In this document: positions 21,204-32,912 of the stretch, one piece after another | Layout: every line of letters starts with the position of its first letter | Numbering within the stretch: the first letter of the stretch is position 1 | NCBI GenBank assembly: GCA_021234155.1 | Contig: JAJEKV010000036.1 | Location: 10,865,426-10,929,425 of the forward strand | Source of the DNA: Isoetes taiwanensis | Lineage: Eukaryota; Streptophyta; Lycopodiopsida; Isoetales; Isoetaceae | Direction: 5' to 3' | Length of the DNA: 64,000 bases | Notes under the pieces: model-generated | Told to the model about the DNA's origin: nothing | The model's input: the letters and a program-made list of their open reading frames with translations, nothing else | Database searches by the model: none | Position numbers and translations under genes: made by a program

Positions 21204-23490
21204 GGAGCGTCACATTGTCCAAACCTTTCTTATCCACACTTAGCTTTCCCATTACTTGATTTAAATCCATGTCTTCACCCTTCCTTATGAAATTATCCTC
21301 CAAATCTCCAGTGTTCCTCTTACATAGATTCAGATACTATTAAGATTAAGAAAAATAGAATTAGAATCAATGACATTCAAATAGAGACAAATAAATCAAA
21401 AGAACCATTAAAAGCACCAATTGAGTCCCACTTGTTGTCATATTTATCAGCAAATTTTCTTTTGTGAGCTGAGGCAGGTGACTCAACATCCAGCTGAAAA
21501 TGCATCTTAATCCAAAAAATTGAGAGGCTCTTATTACCATGCACAATTCTATTTCTAGCTTTCCATATATTCCATAGAGCAGTAAACATGATAGTGTTAG
21601 CAAAAAAACACTTGTTTTGAATATAGGAAAGCAGATTACCAGTCACCATAGAGGGGAATAGAGTACCCAATTTACCATTAAACCAGGACCAAAAAGGATC
21701 CAGTTTAGGACAAAAGAAAATGTGATCAAGACTTTCCTCTAGTAAGCAATCAAGGTGACAAAGAGCACAAATATTGCTATGCCTCCTAGAGATAACTTGA
21801 AGATTTGGGATACTTCTATGAGCCAATAACCAAATGAAAAAACTCACTTTAGCGAAGCAGAAAGAATTCCACACTTCTTGGAAAAGAGCTTTACTTTCCT
21901 CCTCAGAAATAGACCACTTAATAATTGCTTTAGGAGGGACATCAGATCTGTTAATGATTGAATAAATCTTACTAACTTTATAATGGCATTTACCATTCAA
22001 ACACCAGTTAGTTGCTTTAGGAACAGACTGATTCGGCCAAATATGAGGGAGGATAGATTTGATATAAAGGTAAATCTTTTTGTCACTAGAGGTACCCTGT
22101 AAGGTATTCCTCAAGGAACATAAACTTATTATTGATGTAGAGATCATTTATAACAGTGAAGCTTTTATCAGTCCATTTTTTATAAATTCTCGGATGTCTC
22201 AAGGCTAGAAGCTTATTAAGATGATTTTTAAGAGCAGGATTCCAAAATATAGTCATCTGCAGGTTTAGATCATCTGGAGTAGCATAATCAAAACGTGGGT
22301 AAACCTTATTCCAAGCCATAATTATATTTCTCATAAGAGGGGATGTATTAGGCCCTGGGTGTAGCTCATTAAAACAAGAGTCAGGAATAATATGAGCAAT
22401 AGAAGGGTGACCATCTGGGTAGGAGCAAGATAACCAAAATTTGATGAAGTGAGAAGAAGGGCTGGAAATATTAGTAAAAGATTTCCAAATATATTTACCA
22501 GCTAGGGCACAGGCCTGTAAATAAAGATTTTTACATCCTAACCCTCCTAGATGCTTGGCTCTAGCTATTGAGTTCCAGTTTACCAAGTGGGATCCTTTCC
22601 AAATGAATCTTCTGATAATTTTCTCTAGCTCAATATAAACAGCCTTTGGAGCAACTAGAGCAGAAGAAACATATATGTGAGAGCTGGCCAAGACAGAATT
22701 TGCAATAAGAGTCCTTCCTGCAAATGATAAGCAGCCTCTATAATTATTTAATTTCCTCTTAATTCTGTCAATGATAGGTTGCCAGAGACCTTTTAAGCAA
22801 GAATTCAAGGAGAGAGGCATTCCCAGTAACAAAGAAGCGTGATTGTAGTTAAGAACTTTAATATTAGCAAGATTTGGCTGGATATTGTCACCAATAACGG
22901 TGCATTTGGCGAAATTCAGATGAACTCCAGAGGCAGCAGAGAATTGATTGATAATCTCAAGAAAGAATTCAATATTAGATAATCAATATTAGAATTCAAT
23001 AATCATTACTGTTTGGCATTTTGAGACCATTGATTCTTCCTAAATCTCTAAAGTGAAGGATAGCCTTGGTTAGCATTTCAGCCACAATTAAGAATAGATA
23101 GGGAGCCAGGGGACATCCTTGTCTCACACCACGAGATAAAGGAAAGAATTGGGAAGGTGTGCCATTAAAAATAACAGCAGAATTTGAATTGATATTCAGA
23201 CCATGAATACGCAATTTAAGCTTAGGATGAAAGCAAAATTTGGTCAGAGCAAATTCTAGAAAATCCCATCTCACAGTATCAAAAGCACGCTTAAAATCCA
23301 ACTTAAGAAGCATACAATTTTGATTAGAAATTTTATTCCAATGGAGTCCTTCCATAGCTGTAATGTAATTGTCCAAAATGAATCGATTTGACAGAAAGGC
23401 ATATTGATATTGAGAGATGTTCTTCTGCAAATATGCCATGATCCTATTACTAATAATTTTAGCACAGATTTTGTTTAGGGTTTAGCCTGG
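21204..23490 (-). mobile_element. 5'-truncated LINE, reverse transcriptase to zinc tail
   Basis: The minus strand reads LNKICAKIISNRI at about 23470, then YQYAFLSNRFILDNYITAME, LLKLDFKRAFDTVRWDFLEF and LSRGVRQGCPLAPYLFLI: reverse transcriptase blocks in plant LINE order. After NGLKMPNSNDY the sequence loses the segment with the YADD catalytic box (about 22980-23000) and resumes at SAASGVHLNFAKCTVIGD. Later frames (22832-22086 and 22147-21377) give the connection domain and the zf-RVT tail with CALCHLDCLLEESLDHIFF. Loss of the box plus frameshifts makes it dead. The 5' end breaks off inside the reverse transcriptase. Confidence 0.85.
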
Positions 23491-23492
23491 CC

Positions 23493-24632
23493 ACACTCAC
23501 GAAGACATTGATGCAATCTTTGAATATTATAGGTCCAAATTGTAGAAAAGTGATGTCACTACCTATCCGAGGCTTTTGGAGCTATTTAAGCAATGTTCTT
23601 CACCTTCTCCTATTGATCCATTGATATAAGAAGTCCCCGACTGGAAAGAGTTCATAAAGGGTTATGCTCGTGAAGACCTTATTGGGCATAGTGCTCCATT
23701 GCAATTTAGGTTTTGGGTGAAAAATGAAAAGCTAATAATGCAGTATAAGATGAGGGCTGGAGATTCTGTGTGGAAACTGGAAGATAAGGATATATTGATT
23801 TGGAAAGAGGATGTGGCAGGTGAACCAATGGTGTCGACGGAAGAGCCTAAGGCTATGAAACCATTAGGAGAAATGAAGGACTGTGAGCGGACTATGGAAG
23901 AGATAATGGAATATATAAAGTAATGGGAGAAATCCTTAGGAGATAAACACATAGCACCAGAGAGGAGAGCGTGCAATGAAGCACTTGTAAATTATTGGAA
24001 TGAAGTTCATATACTTTTGGGGAGTTTGGACACAAGCAGTAGTGTCTTTCGAGAGGGTTGGCTACCTCGAAGTCGATAGAGGCACGATCATGATCAATTC
24101 CAACCTGATCATTAACCGATCCACTTGATGACAGAAGAGTCTGAAGAGGAGGTGGAAGAGGAAGAAGAGTACTATATTGGACCTAGACATGTCAAGTATA
24201 TTGGACCTAGACATGTCAAGTATTATGGACTTGCTCCATATGATCCTAAGATGGATTTGAATGATGGCCAATATTTGATCGTCAGACCATCAGATGAAGA
24301 TACTTATCCTATTTGGTTGGGGTAAATACCATCTCGAGCATTTGTAGGGAAGCTAATAACCCTAACAGAATCAAGATGCATGTGGAGTGGTGGCGCCCAG
24401 TAAGTGGAAAATGAGTCATTACTGAAAAAGAGCGCTATAAAGATTGTTTTAATAAGCAATGGAAGTATGATGCAAGTGATCCGCCCCAATTGGTGGAAAT
24501 AACATCCGTGTTGATATCATGGAACCCCAGAAAGGGCAAGGTGGATCCGAGAAAGGGGTACATGAAGATTCCAAACTCTGTGAAGGATAAAGTACTGAAG
24601 TCACTAGAAAAGATAGCCGAACACGCAAAATA
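23493..24632 (+). pseudogene. Decayed gene of unknown family, acidic middle
   Basis: One plus-strand frame can be followed from 23493 to 24325 through several stops (TAG about 23543, TAA about 23632, TAA 23921, TAG and TAA before 24125). It includes YPRLLELFKQCSSPSPIDP, DWKEFIKGYAREDLIG and FRFWVKNEKLIMQYKM, then an acidic run EESEEEVEEEEEYY. A tandem copy of YIGPRHVK and the segment YLIVRPSDEDTYPIWLG follow. After a frame change, MHVEWWRPVSGK, ERYKDCFNKQWKYD and SVKDKVLKSLEKIAEHAK run to a stop near 24632. I have seen similar IWLG...W.P...YKDC.N..W arrangements in plant transposon-linked proteins but cannot name the family. It begins right after the LINE end. Confidence 0.45.
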
Positions 24633-25549
24633 AAGTGCGAGAGTTCATGAGTATCTTATGATGTGAATCTTACTTTCACTGTAATCCTACTTTCAGTGCA
24701 TCTTACTTTTATTGTATTCGTTGTAATCTTACTTTCAGTGTATGAGTATCTTACTCTCATTGTCTATGAGTATAAATGTGTTAAGTTATATCTACTTCAC
24801 TATGTAGAATATTGGCTTGTGATTACCTAAGTGTTAACTTGTAATTTGAGACATGTTAGAATTAAAGCTGATAATAAAAAGTATTTACATGCAATTCCAC
24901 ATTGTTGAAATTGGGGTTGTCACTATTTGTAATTTCAAAATGATGGAATAATTTCAAAATAACGGAATCATGGTTTAAGAGCACTGGAAACGATAGAGAA
25001 AATCAACTACTAAAATTTAAGAAAGATGAGGGAATCAAAGGCTAAAAAATGATGCACTCTAGAAATACTATTTAATACAACGAGATGAATACAACAATCA
25101 AATCATAAGAAAATCATTTAAAAAAATGTATAAAAACACAAAATAAACCCCCTGTTATTATGCTAGATATTCGCTACACTCCATTGTTAATACTAGTGAA
25201 CAATTAGTAGAGGCATATTAGGAGTTATATAATGGCAAACACCCGAGGTAGTTCTTCCTTTCAACCTTATTTAGCAATTCTTCTATCCTAAGAAAATGAG
25301 TTATTTATAAGCCACAATTTAGCTACAATCATGGTTGCTAAGGTTCTATCCATGTTTTAAGTCATACATAAAATGCACCTCTAGTCCCAAGCCTTGCTTA
25401 TGAAATTCGCCTCAATGCCTAACCTATTGGCGTGCATTCAACTTGTGGGATATACCTTAATGTTCACTTCCAAGCCCTGCTTGAAGTATAAACGTGGATT
25501 GATGCCTAAGCTTTGTTTGAGGTGCATTAATACTTACTTCCAGGCCTTG
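24633..25549. other. No gene; AT-rich, with a weak degenerate repeat near its end
   Basis: AT-rich DNA. From about 25390 a degenerate unit around CAAGCCTTGCTTGAAGT with TGCCTAA recurs three to four times before a CACTA-like end. No open frame with motifs. Confidence 0.5.
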
Positions 25550-25910
25550 CACTACAAGAATAAAGGGGGTGTTGAAACGCTCAATTTGTAATGCAATTGT
25601 AATTTGAAACGCATTACAAAACAAATTTGAAACACGTTTTAAAGTGCAATGTTTGAAATGCGTTACAAAATTTTGAAATGCGTTACAGTAATGACTTTGA
25701 TACATGTTTCAAATTGCAACATTTGAAACGAGTTTCAAACTTAACATTAATTTGATATATGTTTCAAATTGAAACCTTTGAAACGCATTTCTGATTATTA
25801 AAGTAGTTACACAACGCCCCAATTAGGTGCAACATTCCATTGCATTTGCAATGCATTTCGAATGACCTTGCGTTTCAAATTGAGCATTCAAACGCATTTT
25901 TTTCAATTTC
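25550..25910 (+). mobile_element. CACTA-type transposon end with subterminal repeats
   Basis: CACTACAAGAA (25550-25560) matches the terminal inverted repeat start of plant CACTA (En/Spm-type) transposons. It is followed by about 340 bases in which TTTGAAACGCATTTCAAA-like units recur in both orientations, about twelve times. Such subterminal arrays bind the CACTA transposase. I did not find a matching inverted end downstream, so this is a fragment or the other end is outside or decayed. Confidence 0.65.
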
Positions 25911-27050
25911 ATCTTATAGAACCCCTTCCTTCTCCTCCTCTCTGAATGGACGATAAATATCCATTCAATTTAATTTAATTTTCTCGACTTCACTAGTATG
26001 AAAAGGGATTCTGATATGTAGTTAAGCACGGGGGAGTGGTCCACGGCGACAGGGTTATAAGGCATGGCAAAAATATGGCAAACATTACATGTTAACGTGT
26101 TATTCCCAAGTTTGCCTAACAATATATTAAGGCAAGGGATAACCATTGCAAGGGGATACATCTACACCTAGGGACCTTTATTCTTATTGGTGGTTGCACA
26201 ACAAAGATGGGGTCGAGATATCATTGGAAAAAAGGAGGAACTAATAACCAAGCAAAGGGGCATCGATTATTTTAGACAAAAGGGCCAAGATTCTATTTTA
26301 AGGTAACCTTATTATAAAAATGGGCCTTTTCTTAGAAAAAGGGATCGAAAACAAATATAACATGGGCTTCGACCTGTTATATTAAAAGGAGACAGATGGG
26401 CGATCTTCAGTGTACGGCCTGTTACAGAATTACAGAGAGGCGAACCATGAATAAGGATTAGAAGGTCGTTCCTAAATTATTGTAGTGTCTAGATGGTCAC
26501 AGAGAATTGAAGCAGATCGGCTGTCAAGCAGGAGCTGAAGCGGAACATACGACCCGAGAGCTGCTCTTCTGAAACAGATGGACTGACGTAGATTGGGTGC
26601 AGCCAAACCGGATTGCCAGGCTTCTTTTAAATATCAGACTTACTCCGGAGAAGATAAAGGTTGATTGTTAAGGCGAGACAAAAACTCTGGCGGAATGCAG
26701 ATGCTTGTGACTTCTTGTAGATCCGAAATAGCTCCATGTAGGCTTGTAGATATTGCTATGGAAACCTCAAGAAGGCGTGGTCTATTATAAAGACTAGCAT
26801 GGAAGTTTGAGTTCCAAATTATGGCTACTTGGAGTAGCGAGAACTAATCTGGAGCTGCTCTGAACGGCTGGTGAGCCAGTCAGAGTTATGCTCTGCCATG
26901 AATGCTTGTAATTGCCATGTTTGCATAACCATGTGGACTCGATTGGGCGGTTAACCATGTAATCCACACAGTTTATCTAATATATATTATAATTGGATCT
27001 TGTTCTGCAATTGTGATGTTGTTAAACCCTATAGTCAATGAATCGTATCA
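25911..27050 (+). repeat. Probable LTR remnant ending at a primer site
   Basis: The stretch ends CGTATCA two bases before a primer-site motif at 27053, as an LTR would. Upstream it is non-coding with TATA-like ATATATTATAATTGG near 26983. A start at TGATATG near 26009 would give a five-base TGATA/TATCA end match, but I could not confirm it. Confidence 0.35.
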
Positions 27051-27052
27051 AT

Positions 27053-27064
27053 TGGTATCGGAGC
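27053..27064 (+). other. Primer binding site motif, variant
   Basis: TGGTATCGGAGC differs by one base from the initiator tRNA-Met site seen at 8069 and 16150. It follows a CA end after two bases. It suggests the start of another LTR retrotransposon whose coding region is not visible downstream. Confidence 0.6.
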
Positions 27065-29020
27065 CGAAGTTGCGATTCTTCTGGGATTTATGGGCTGGGG
27101 GAACATCACCGAGATTTTGAATTTCTGCTTTGGATTTGAATCAAAGAAGACGGAACCAGTGGTGGTATCATACTCCAAGGCTATGAATATGTAGCATAAT
27201 AACAGGGGGTTTTCTTTGTGTTTTTGTACGCTTTTCACAAAGGTTTTCCTAAGATTTCATGGCGTATTCGAATGGATGTACTAATGCGTACATCTAGAGT
27301 GCACTATTTCTTAGTCGTTGATTTAGCTTTTTTTTTTCAATGGTCCAACATCCAAGGGCTCACAACAAGAGCCCTCTTTTTATTTTAGGGGCTGAACATG
27401 CTAGGCTGTGTAGAACACAGAAGCTAATCCGACAGAATGGAGAAGGTCTCTAGCTTAATCCGACAGAACGGAGAAGGTCTCTAGCTTTTGTTAGGCTGAG
27501 CTATGCTTCTTTTTGCTTGTGCTACTGGACCGTGGATAAATCAACTTCTATGCAGGGCAGTTCCAGGAGAGCAGAGGCCTTCCGGTTTTGTGCGGCTACA
27601 TGCTACAGATAATCCATGGGAGCTGGTTCATCGGTGCTTGGTTCCTCGGTGGAGCCTGTGGTTTTAGGGCTCTCCGGTTCTTTCTTATGTGGTTTTAGGG
27701 CTCTCCGGTTCTTTCTTAGATGGTAGGTTCTTGGGGTTCAAGCAAAGCAGATCGTTGGTTTTTATGTTAGCACCTCCATAGCTCTTAGATGGTAGTTCTT
27801 AGATGATCAAATCTTGCACAGATGGCTTCGATTCTCCAGTTCCGGCCTGCTCCAAATTCTTCTGCACTGGTTAACACTTTGGTTGCTGCTGACTCTTCGA
27901 TCCTAAATGGCCTTTGATTATCTTAATCGGCCTGGCACAGGCCCAATCTCACCAAGATTGAACCCTAACGGCCTTTTGAAACAGATTTCTCCATTGATTT
28001 AGTCAAATCCGGCTGCTTCTTCTGCAGTTTTCTCTGATGCCAGAGTCATCAGCCCTGATTTACTTCCGATTCCCTAAAACGATCCTTCCCTTTTCCTTTA
28101 ATCAAGTCGGCTTTGATCTGACTGCTTGTGATCTATGAAAACCAATCTGTAGCCGTCTCCAGCGAAGCCCTTTCCTTATCGGCAGTAAGCTGAGGCGTAT
28201 CCTGAGCATGCAATCCTCATTCATCCAGAAAAGCCATTGCTTTTCACGCAATCAGTCCGGCCAAGAGCTCCCGTCCGTTCAGAATTCTTGCCCCAAATAT
28301 TTCCCCTTTTGTTACAATTTATCCATGTCAACAATTTCCTTCTTTCCAATGGTTTCCAATCTGGTCTTCCCTTTATCCCTTCCCTTAGTTATTTCTTTTG
28401 CAATTCCACATATTCCTTTCCCTTTAGTTCCTTTTTTATTCTTCAATTGTTTTTATTCTTCAATCTCGGCTTGCACCTTTATTCCTTTAAGTTTCTTCTT
28501 CAACCGCTATTGTCAAGCCCGCTTCCTTGTCACGAGTATTTCTTTTCCGGTTTTGCCCATTCTCTTTTCTTCCATGGGTATGTCCACTTCCATGGTTCTT
28601 CCCTTTATTTTGCCACGTTATCTCCTTCTCTGGTGACAATCGTGGCGATATTTCAATTCTCGCTTATACAATTATTATTTGTTGCAAATATTTGCGGCTA
28701 GAAAGCCGTAATTTTAAATATATGCAAAGGCTTGAAGCATGGTGTTCAAAAATAGAAATGGCTATAACTTCGGCCTCGCATTCGTGGATTTTTGTGCACA
28801 TGGATTGGGTTGCATGCACAAATATTCTAGATATTGCAGTTACTCTTCATATCCATTGTTCCAAAAGGCATTTCATTTATTGATGTATATCTTAAAACAT
28901 TGTTGTTATATGACACTGTGAATAGGTTTGTTATCCATGTTCTGGCATCAACCACGACACATATTAGATATTGCATATTAAATATTACATATTGCTACAT
29001 GTTTTGCATGTTTTTTTTTA
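27065..29020. other. Non-coding; two separate 31-bp tandem duplications
   Basis: No supported gene. At 27426-27487 a 31-bp block starting AATCCGACAGAA is doubled. At 27658-27719 another 31-bp block starting GTGGTTTTAGGGCTCTC is doubled. From about 28200 to 28650 the plus strand is strongly pyrimidine-rich, which opens long hydrophobic frames that I do not believe are genes. Confidence 0.55.
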
Positions 29021-29481
29021 GTATAACAACCAACATATAACTACTATTAACATTAATTAACACAACCATTGGGTCCAACGCATTTAAATTCAAATCCCCC
29101 TTAAACCCCCTTTGGTTTGGGTGCATATTCACACGGGGGGTGACGTAGGGCAGCGAGAGCCCTTATAATTATATTTCGCATGTACAAAATCAACACCATA
29201 TAGTATTTTGCTTCAAATCTTATAGTATTTTGCAATTCTTATTATACAGTATAGCAAATTTTGTACTTGCATACCCCACAAATGAGGAACTTTACGTACG
29301 GTGTAGATTAAGGAATTTGGGGTGAATATGCCTATCCAACAGCTCTCGTTGCCCGGAGTCACCCCCCGTGTGAATATGCACCCAAACCAAAGGGGGTTTA
29401 AGGGGGATTTGAATTTAAATGCGTTGGACCCAATGGTTGTGTTAATTAATGTTAATAGTAGTTATATGTTGGTTGTTATAC
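29021..29481. mobile_element. 461-bp foldback (long inverted repeat) element
   Basis: Begins GTATAACAACCAACATATAA and ends with its reverse complement (GGTTGTTATAC at 29471-29481). The arms match over about 145 bases (29021-29165 and 29338-29481) with few differences, and part of the spacer also pairs (GCATGTACAAAAT with ATTTTGTACTTGC). The whole would fold into one long hairpin. No coding capacity; this is a MITE-like or hairpin-RNA-like structure. I see no clear target duplication. Confidence 0.85.
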
Positions 29482-29740
29482 CAAGAATCTTGCAAGCTCG
29501 TCAAAGAAGTTTTGGGGCGAACTATATAGGTAAACAGGTGAATCTTTGGAGCGTGGCGTCCAAAGTGGAGACTTGGAGTCCTGGAGTCCCCAAGAACCTG
29601 CGTGAGTTTGGGATAAAGATCTTGTGCTTAATGAAGAATCGTATTGTTCCAATAAATGGGTATTGTAAGTAAGGTGGATTTGCTGCAAGCGAGGCTGAAG
29701 CATCAGTAGCAGAGAAAGAAGAGGAAAACTCGGTGCTTTC

Positions 29741-31260
29741 GTGGATAATGCTCGAAGTATATGGGACCGACTTGTTGTGAACGAGTTCGGCATGAGGGAG
29801 CTCTTGGAATTCCCTTCGGTTGAGAGGTATGTGGATTGCTCTTCCTCTCAATATAATTCTGAGACCCCAGTAGATTGTGTTTTGGAGACGACGGTCTTGA
29901 TCCCATCAAGCATGCCCCCTTTGGAAATTGGATCTGTGATGCCCTCTTCCCCTGTGCTTGGGAAGGGATCACTTGCTGGTGATGCGCCCTCTTCTAGGGT
30001 GCATGTAGCTGATGTGCCTCCTGGGATGCCCCTGGATACCTCTCAGGATGCCAGGGCAGCAGCCCCAACTCCTGTGCGCCCGGCCTGGTGGAGCAATGAC
30101 ACTGTTGCTCGCATCACTCGGCCGGGGTTTTCAGATTGGATCAAGCGCAAGGCTCCGGAGTGTAGGACTGCCCGTGTTCAAGAGGCTCTGAAATTTGTGG
30201 AGGATCATCACTCTGTTGATGGATAGATATTGATCATACCAGACATGTTCAGACCATTGAGAGAATCTAGTTTCATTTGCGGTATTGGGCTACTTCACGG
30301 GTTACATATTGGACACGAGGAGGTTTAGCTCTTGGCTTGCTTGGGACATCTAAAGGCGGATTGGTTTGCCCGTGTATCGCCTCTCAAATTCCTACCAAAT
30401 AATTTCTTCATAATCATGTTTGAGGTCGAGTCTTCCGTATGCGGCAATTGGTTAGTCGAGGGGTGGATACTTTGGGTGAATCTTATGTGTTGTATCGGTA
30501 TTATATACCGCAATGTCCACCAGGTTCTTTGACAAATGTTAAAATCCTCCGTGTTGGTTCCAGATTCGGGATCTTCCTCCCCGATCCGATGGTGCCCGAT
30601 TTCTTGGTTTCTATGGCTAATGGCCTAGGTGTATATTTGGCTCATTCTATTGTGCGGGTCCCCAAGATCCGTGTTGCTCGCCTTTGCTTTGCAGCTGTGC
30701 CCCACTTCTCTTCCAAAGTCGTAGTGGTCCCCGGCATTTTCTCTTCCGATTGAAGCTTTTGAATGGCTCTGAGATCCGGCGGATGTTTCCATCTATTGTG
30801 CTACCATCTGACCATGTTGATGATCCTGCTGGTGGTTGTGATGTGGCAGGGGTTGCGGGTGCTGAGGCAATGCATGAGGACTTCGCGGGTGCGCGGAGTG
30901 GAGTTGGACAAGGTGGCGTGGTTGGGAGAGGTGGTGTGGGACGAGGCCGGGGCAGGCTTGCTACTGGTCGCCCATTGGATGGCGGGGCTAGGGGACGTGG
31001 TGGCTCGTGGGAGGGCTCGAGATGATTTGGTTGTGGCTAGGTCCGAGGACAGTGGCCGGGGAGGGGCCGTGATCCCGGGTGGGGATGTCCCAGCGAGATG
31101 TGCTGAGCATGAGGTGGCTAAAGCAGCCCGGGTGGAGGTAGAGACTAGTGCGGCATATGACTCTATGGAGGTGCCTGGGGGACTTCCAACACGTGTTGGA
31201 AGTGGAATCTCACGTAGAGCGGCTGTGGGTCATATTGCTTTGGATTAATCCTCCGCTCTA
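29741..31260 (+). pseudogene. LINE ORF1 (gag-like), decayed
   Basis: Three frames in a row look protein-like. 29741-30226 is Ser/Pro/Val-rich and ends RPAWWSNDTVARITRPGF. 30439-30753 contains GVDTLGESYVLYRYYIPQ, VLRVGSRFGIFL-like residues (ILRVGSRFGIFLPDPMV) and IRVARLCFAAVP, in the pattern of the DUF4283-type domain of plant LINE ORF1 proteins. 30684-31248 is Gly/Arg-rich (GVGQGGVVGRGGVGRGRGR). Such proteins package the element RNA. Multiple stops and frame changes separate the parts, so no full product is possible. The endonuclease ORF starts about 70 bases later. Confidence 0.6.
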
Positions 31261-31331
31261 GATGATGACTCGCGGGAGTGGGCTGATGGCCCGGGTGGGT
31301 AGGCATGTGGGGCTGGACACTTCTCCTCCGG

Positions 31332-31656
31332 ATGAATAGGTCGATCCTTAGTTGGAATGTGCGGGGGTGCGGTCCTCTAGTAGTAAGAGGGCCCATGTTT
31401 CTTTGGCACTTCGGCGGCAGCTAAGGCCCCGATATTATTTGCATTCAGGAGCATAAGTGTCACAGGGGTGATATGTCTAGGCTCATGAATATGGTTGGTA
31501 GGCAGTTTGCCTCTATTGCTTCTTCTTCTGGGCGGACTAGTGGGGGTACTCTTATTGCTTGGAGGATGGATGTGCAGGTCACGTACTCTGCAGCAGACAG
31601 GTTTGGTCGGTGGGCAATCATTAAGTGGTTGGAGGGAGGGCAAGAGTGGGGGATTG
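31332..31656 (+). pseudogene. LINE endonuclease, first part
   Basis: From ATG 31332 the frame reads MNRSILSWNVRGCG, then after a TAA near 31423 DIICIQEHKC with the catalytic Glu, then ASSSGRTSGGTLIAWRMDVQ and EWGIV. It stops where the 4.1-kb element enters. The nuclease continues at 35764 with NVYAPNQ. This is the APE-type domain that cuts the target site. Confidence 0.8.
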
Positions 31657-32366
31657 TTAAAAGTCGTATTTAATTAAAGTGGGACTCATTCCATTCCCAC
31701 TTTTTTTCGGAACTCTGTTATTTTACACAAAAAGGAGCACCTCGACCAAAAACCGCCCTTAATTCAATTTTTGTCTGCATTCTTGGCATCCAAGCTTTCT
31801 CCCAGTTTTCTCGGATAGCGAGTCGAGTCCCTGTTTTGGGGCTTATTTGTCATTCAAAATAAGAGTTTTTCGCGTGAGGGTGAATTCCTTTACCAAGACA
31901 TTTTGGCTCTATTTTCTTAGGTGGGTAGATAAGAGATCACAAATTCCAACAAAAATTAAGCAAATTGTTTACTTAATCACCAAAAAATACTAGTTTTGAG
32001 ATACCTTATATTTATAAATGGGCTCATTACAATATATATTACAATGGGTGAAGCGACCATAGTGGTCGTATTATCACAATGATTACACCCTCTTCACACA
32101 TGAACCACCTAGTGCAAACGGCGCTGTGGAGCTCATCAAGTCACTGAGCAACTTACGCACGATAGAAATTTGTATGAGGAGTTCCTTCATAGGCCACGTG
32201 CTTGTATGTCCAATTGATGTCACCACCCTCTTCTCGGATCTTTCTTCAATAAACCGGTCTTTTCATTGCTCCCAAGCATGTACTATCCGGGTCGAGATAA
32301 GGACCGCAAAAGACAAAATCAAGTTAGTCAAGTGACGCTTACAGAAAAAAAAAAAGATTGGGAAGG

Positions 32367-32912
32367 CCTTTCGACTCATGAAGTCGAAAAGGCAACAAAG
32401 CGAAAAATGCGTTTTTAGGGGTGAGGCCTTTCTCGACTCGCGAGTCGAGAAAGGCAACAAAGCGAAAAAACACGTGTTTTAGGTGAAAGGTTTTTCGACT
32501 CATGAAAGCCCAAAGGCGTTCAAAGCTTAAAAACGCAGTTTTTAGGGTTAGGTCTTTCTCGACTCAGAAGTCGAAAAGGCATCTCAAAGCCAAAAAACGC
32601 AGGTTTTAGGGTCGGAGGCCTTTTTCGACCAAGCGAAGTCGAGAAAGGCGTACCAAAAGCTTAAAAACACAGTTTTTAGGGATTAGGGCTTTCTTTTCTC
32701 TCAGCGAAGTCGAAAGGCAATTCAAAGCCGTAAACACAGTTTTAGGGATTGAGAAGGCTTTCTCGACTCACGAGTCGAAAAGGCGCTCAAAGCCGTAAAC
32801 GCAGTTTTAGGGGTCAGAAGGCCTTTCTCGACTCGCGAGTTGAGAAAGGCACCAAAGTTTAAAATGCAAGTTTGAGGGCCTTTCTCGCCTCATGAAATCG
32901 AAAAAGGCAGCT
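32367..32912. repeat. Array of nine hairpin-forming repeats, 60-70 bp each
   Basis: Each unit holds an inverted repeat like CCTTTCTCGACTCGCGAGTC followed by its return arm GAGAAAGGC, then a linker like AAAGC...AAAACGCAGTTTTTAGGG. Units begin near 32368, 32425, 32486, 32549, 32616, 32684, 32750, 32816 and 32875. Units 2 and 8 are nearly perfect palindromes; units 3 and 6 are the most worn. A lone related hairpin (CTTCTCGACTAGTGGGTCGAG) lies at 35242-35262 in the same element. No coding frame. Confidence 0.85.

Noticed and set aside
28208-28701. Overlapping hydrophobic plus-strand frames that look like membrane proteins
   Set aside because: The DNA is T/C-rich here, which yields Phe/Leu/Ser in every frame; the frames overlap and none has a motif.
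29322-29672. 116-codon plus-strand frame that runs out of the foldback arm
   Set aside because: Its first half is the foldback repeat itself; the rest has no motif and may be the LINE 5' leader.
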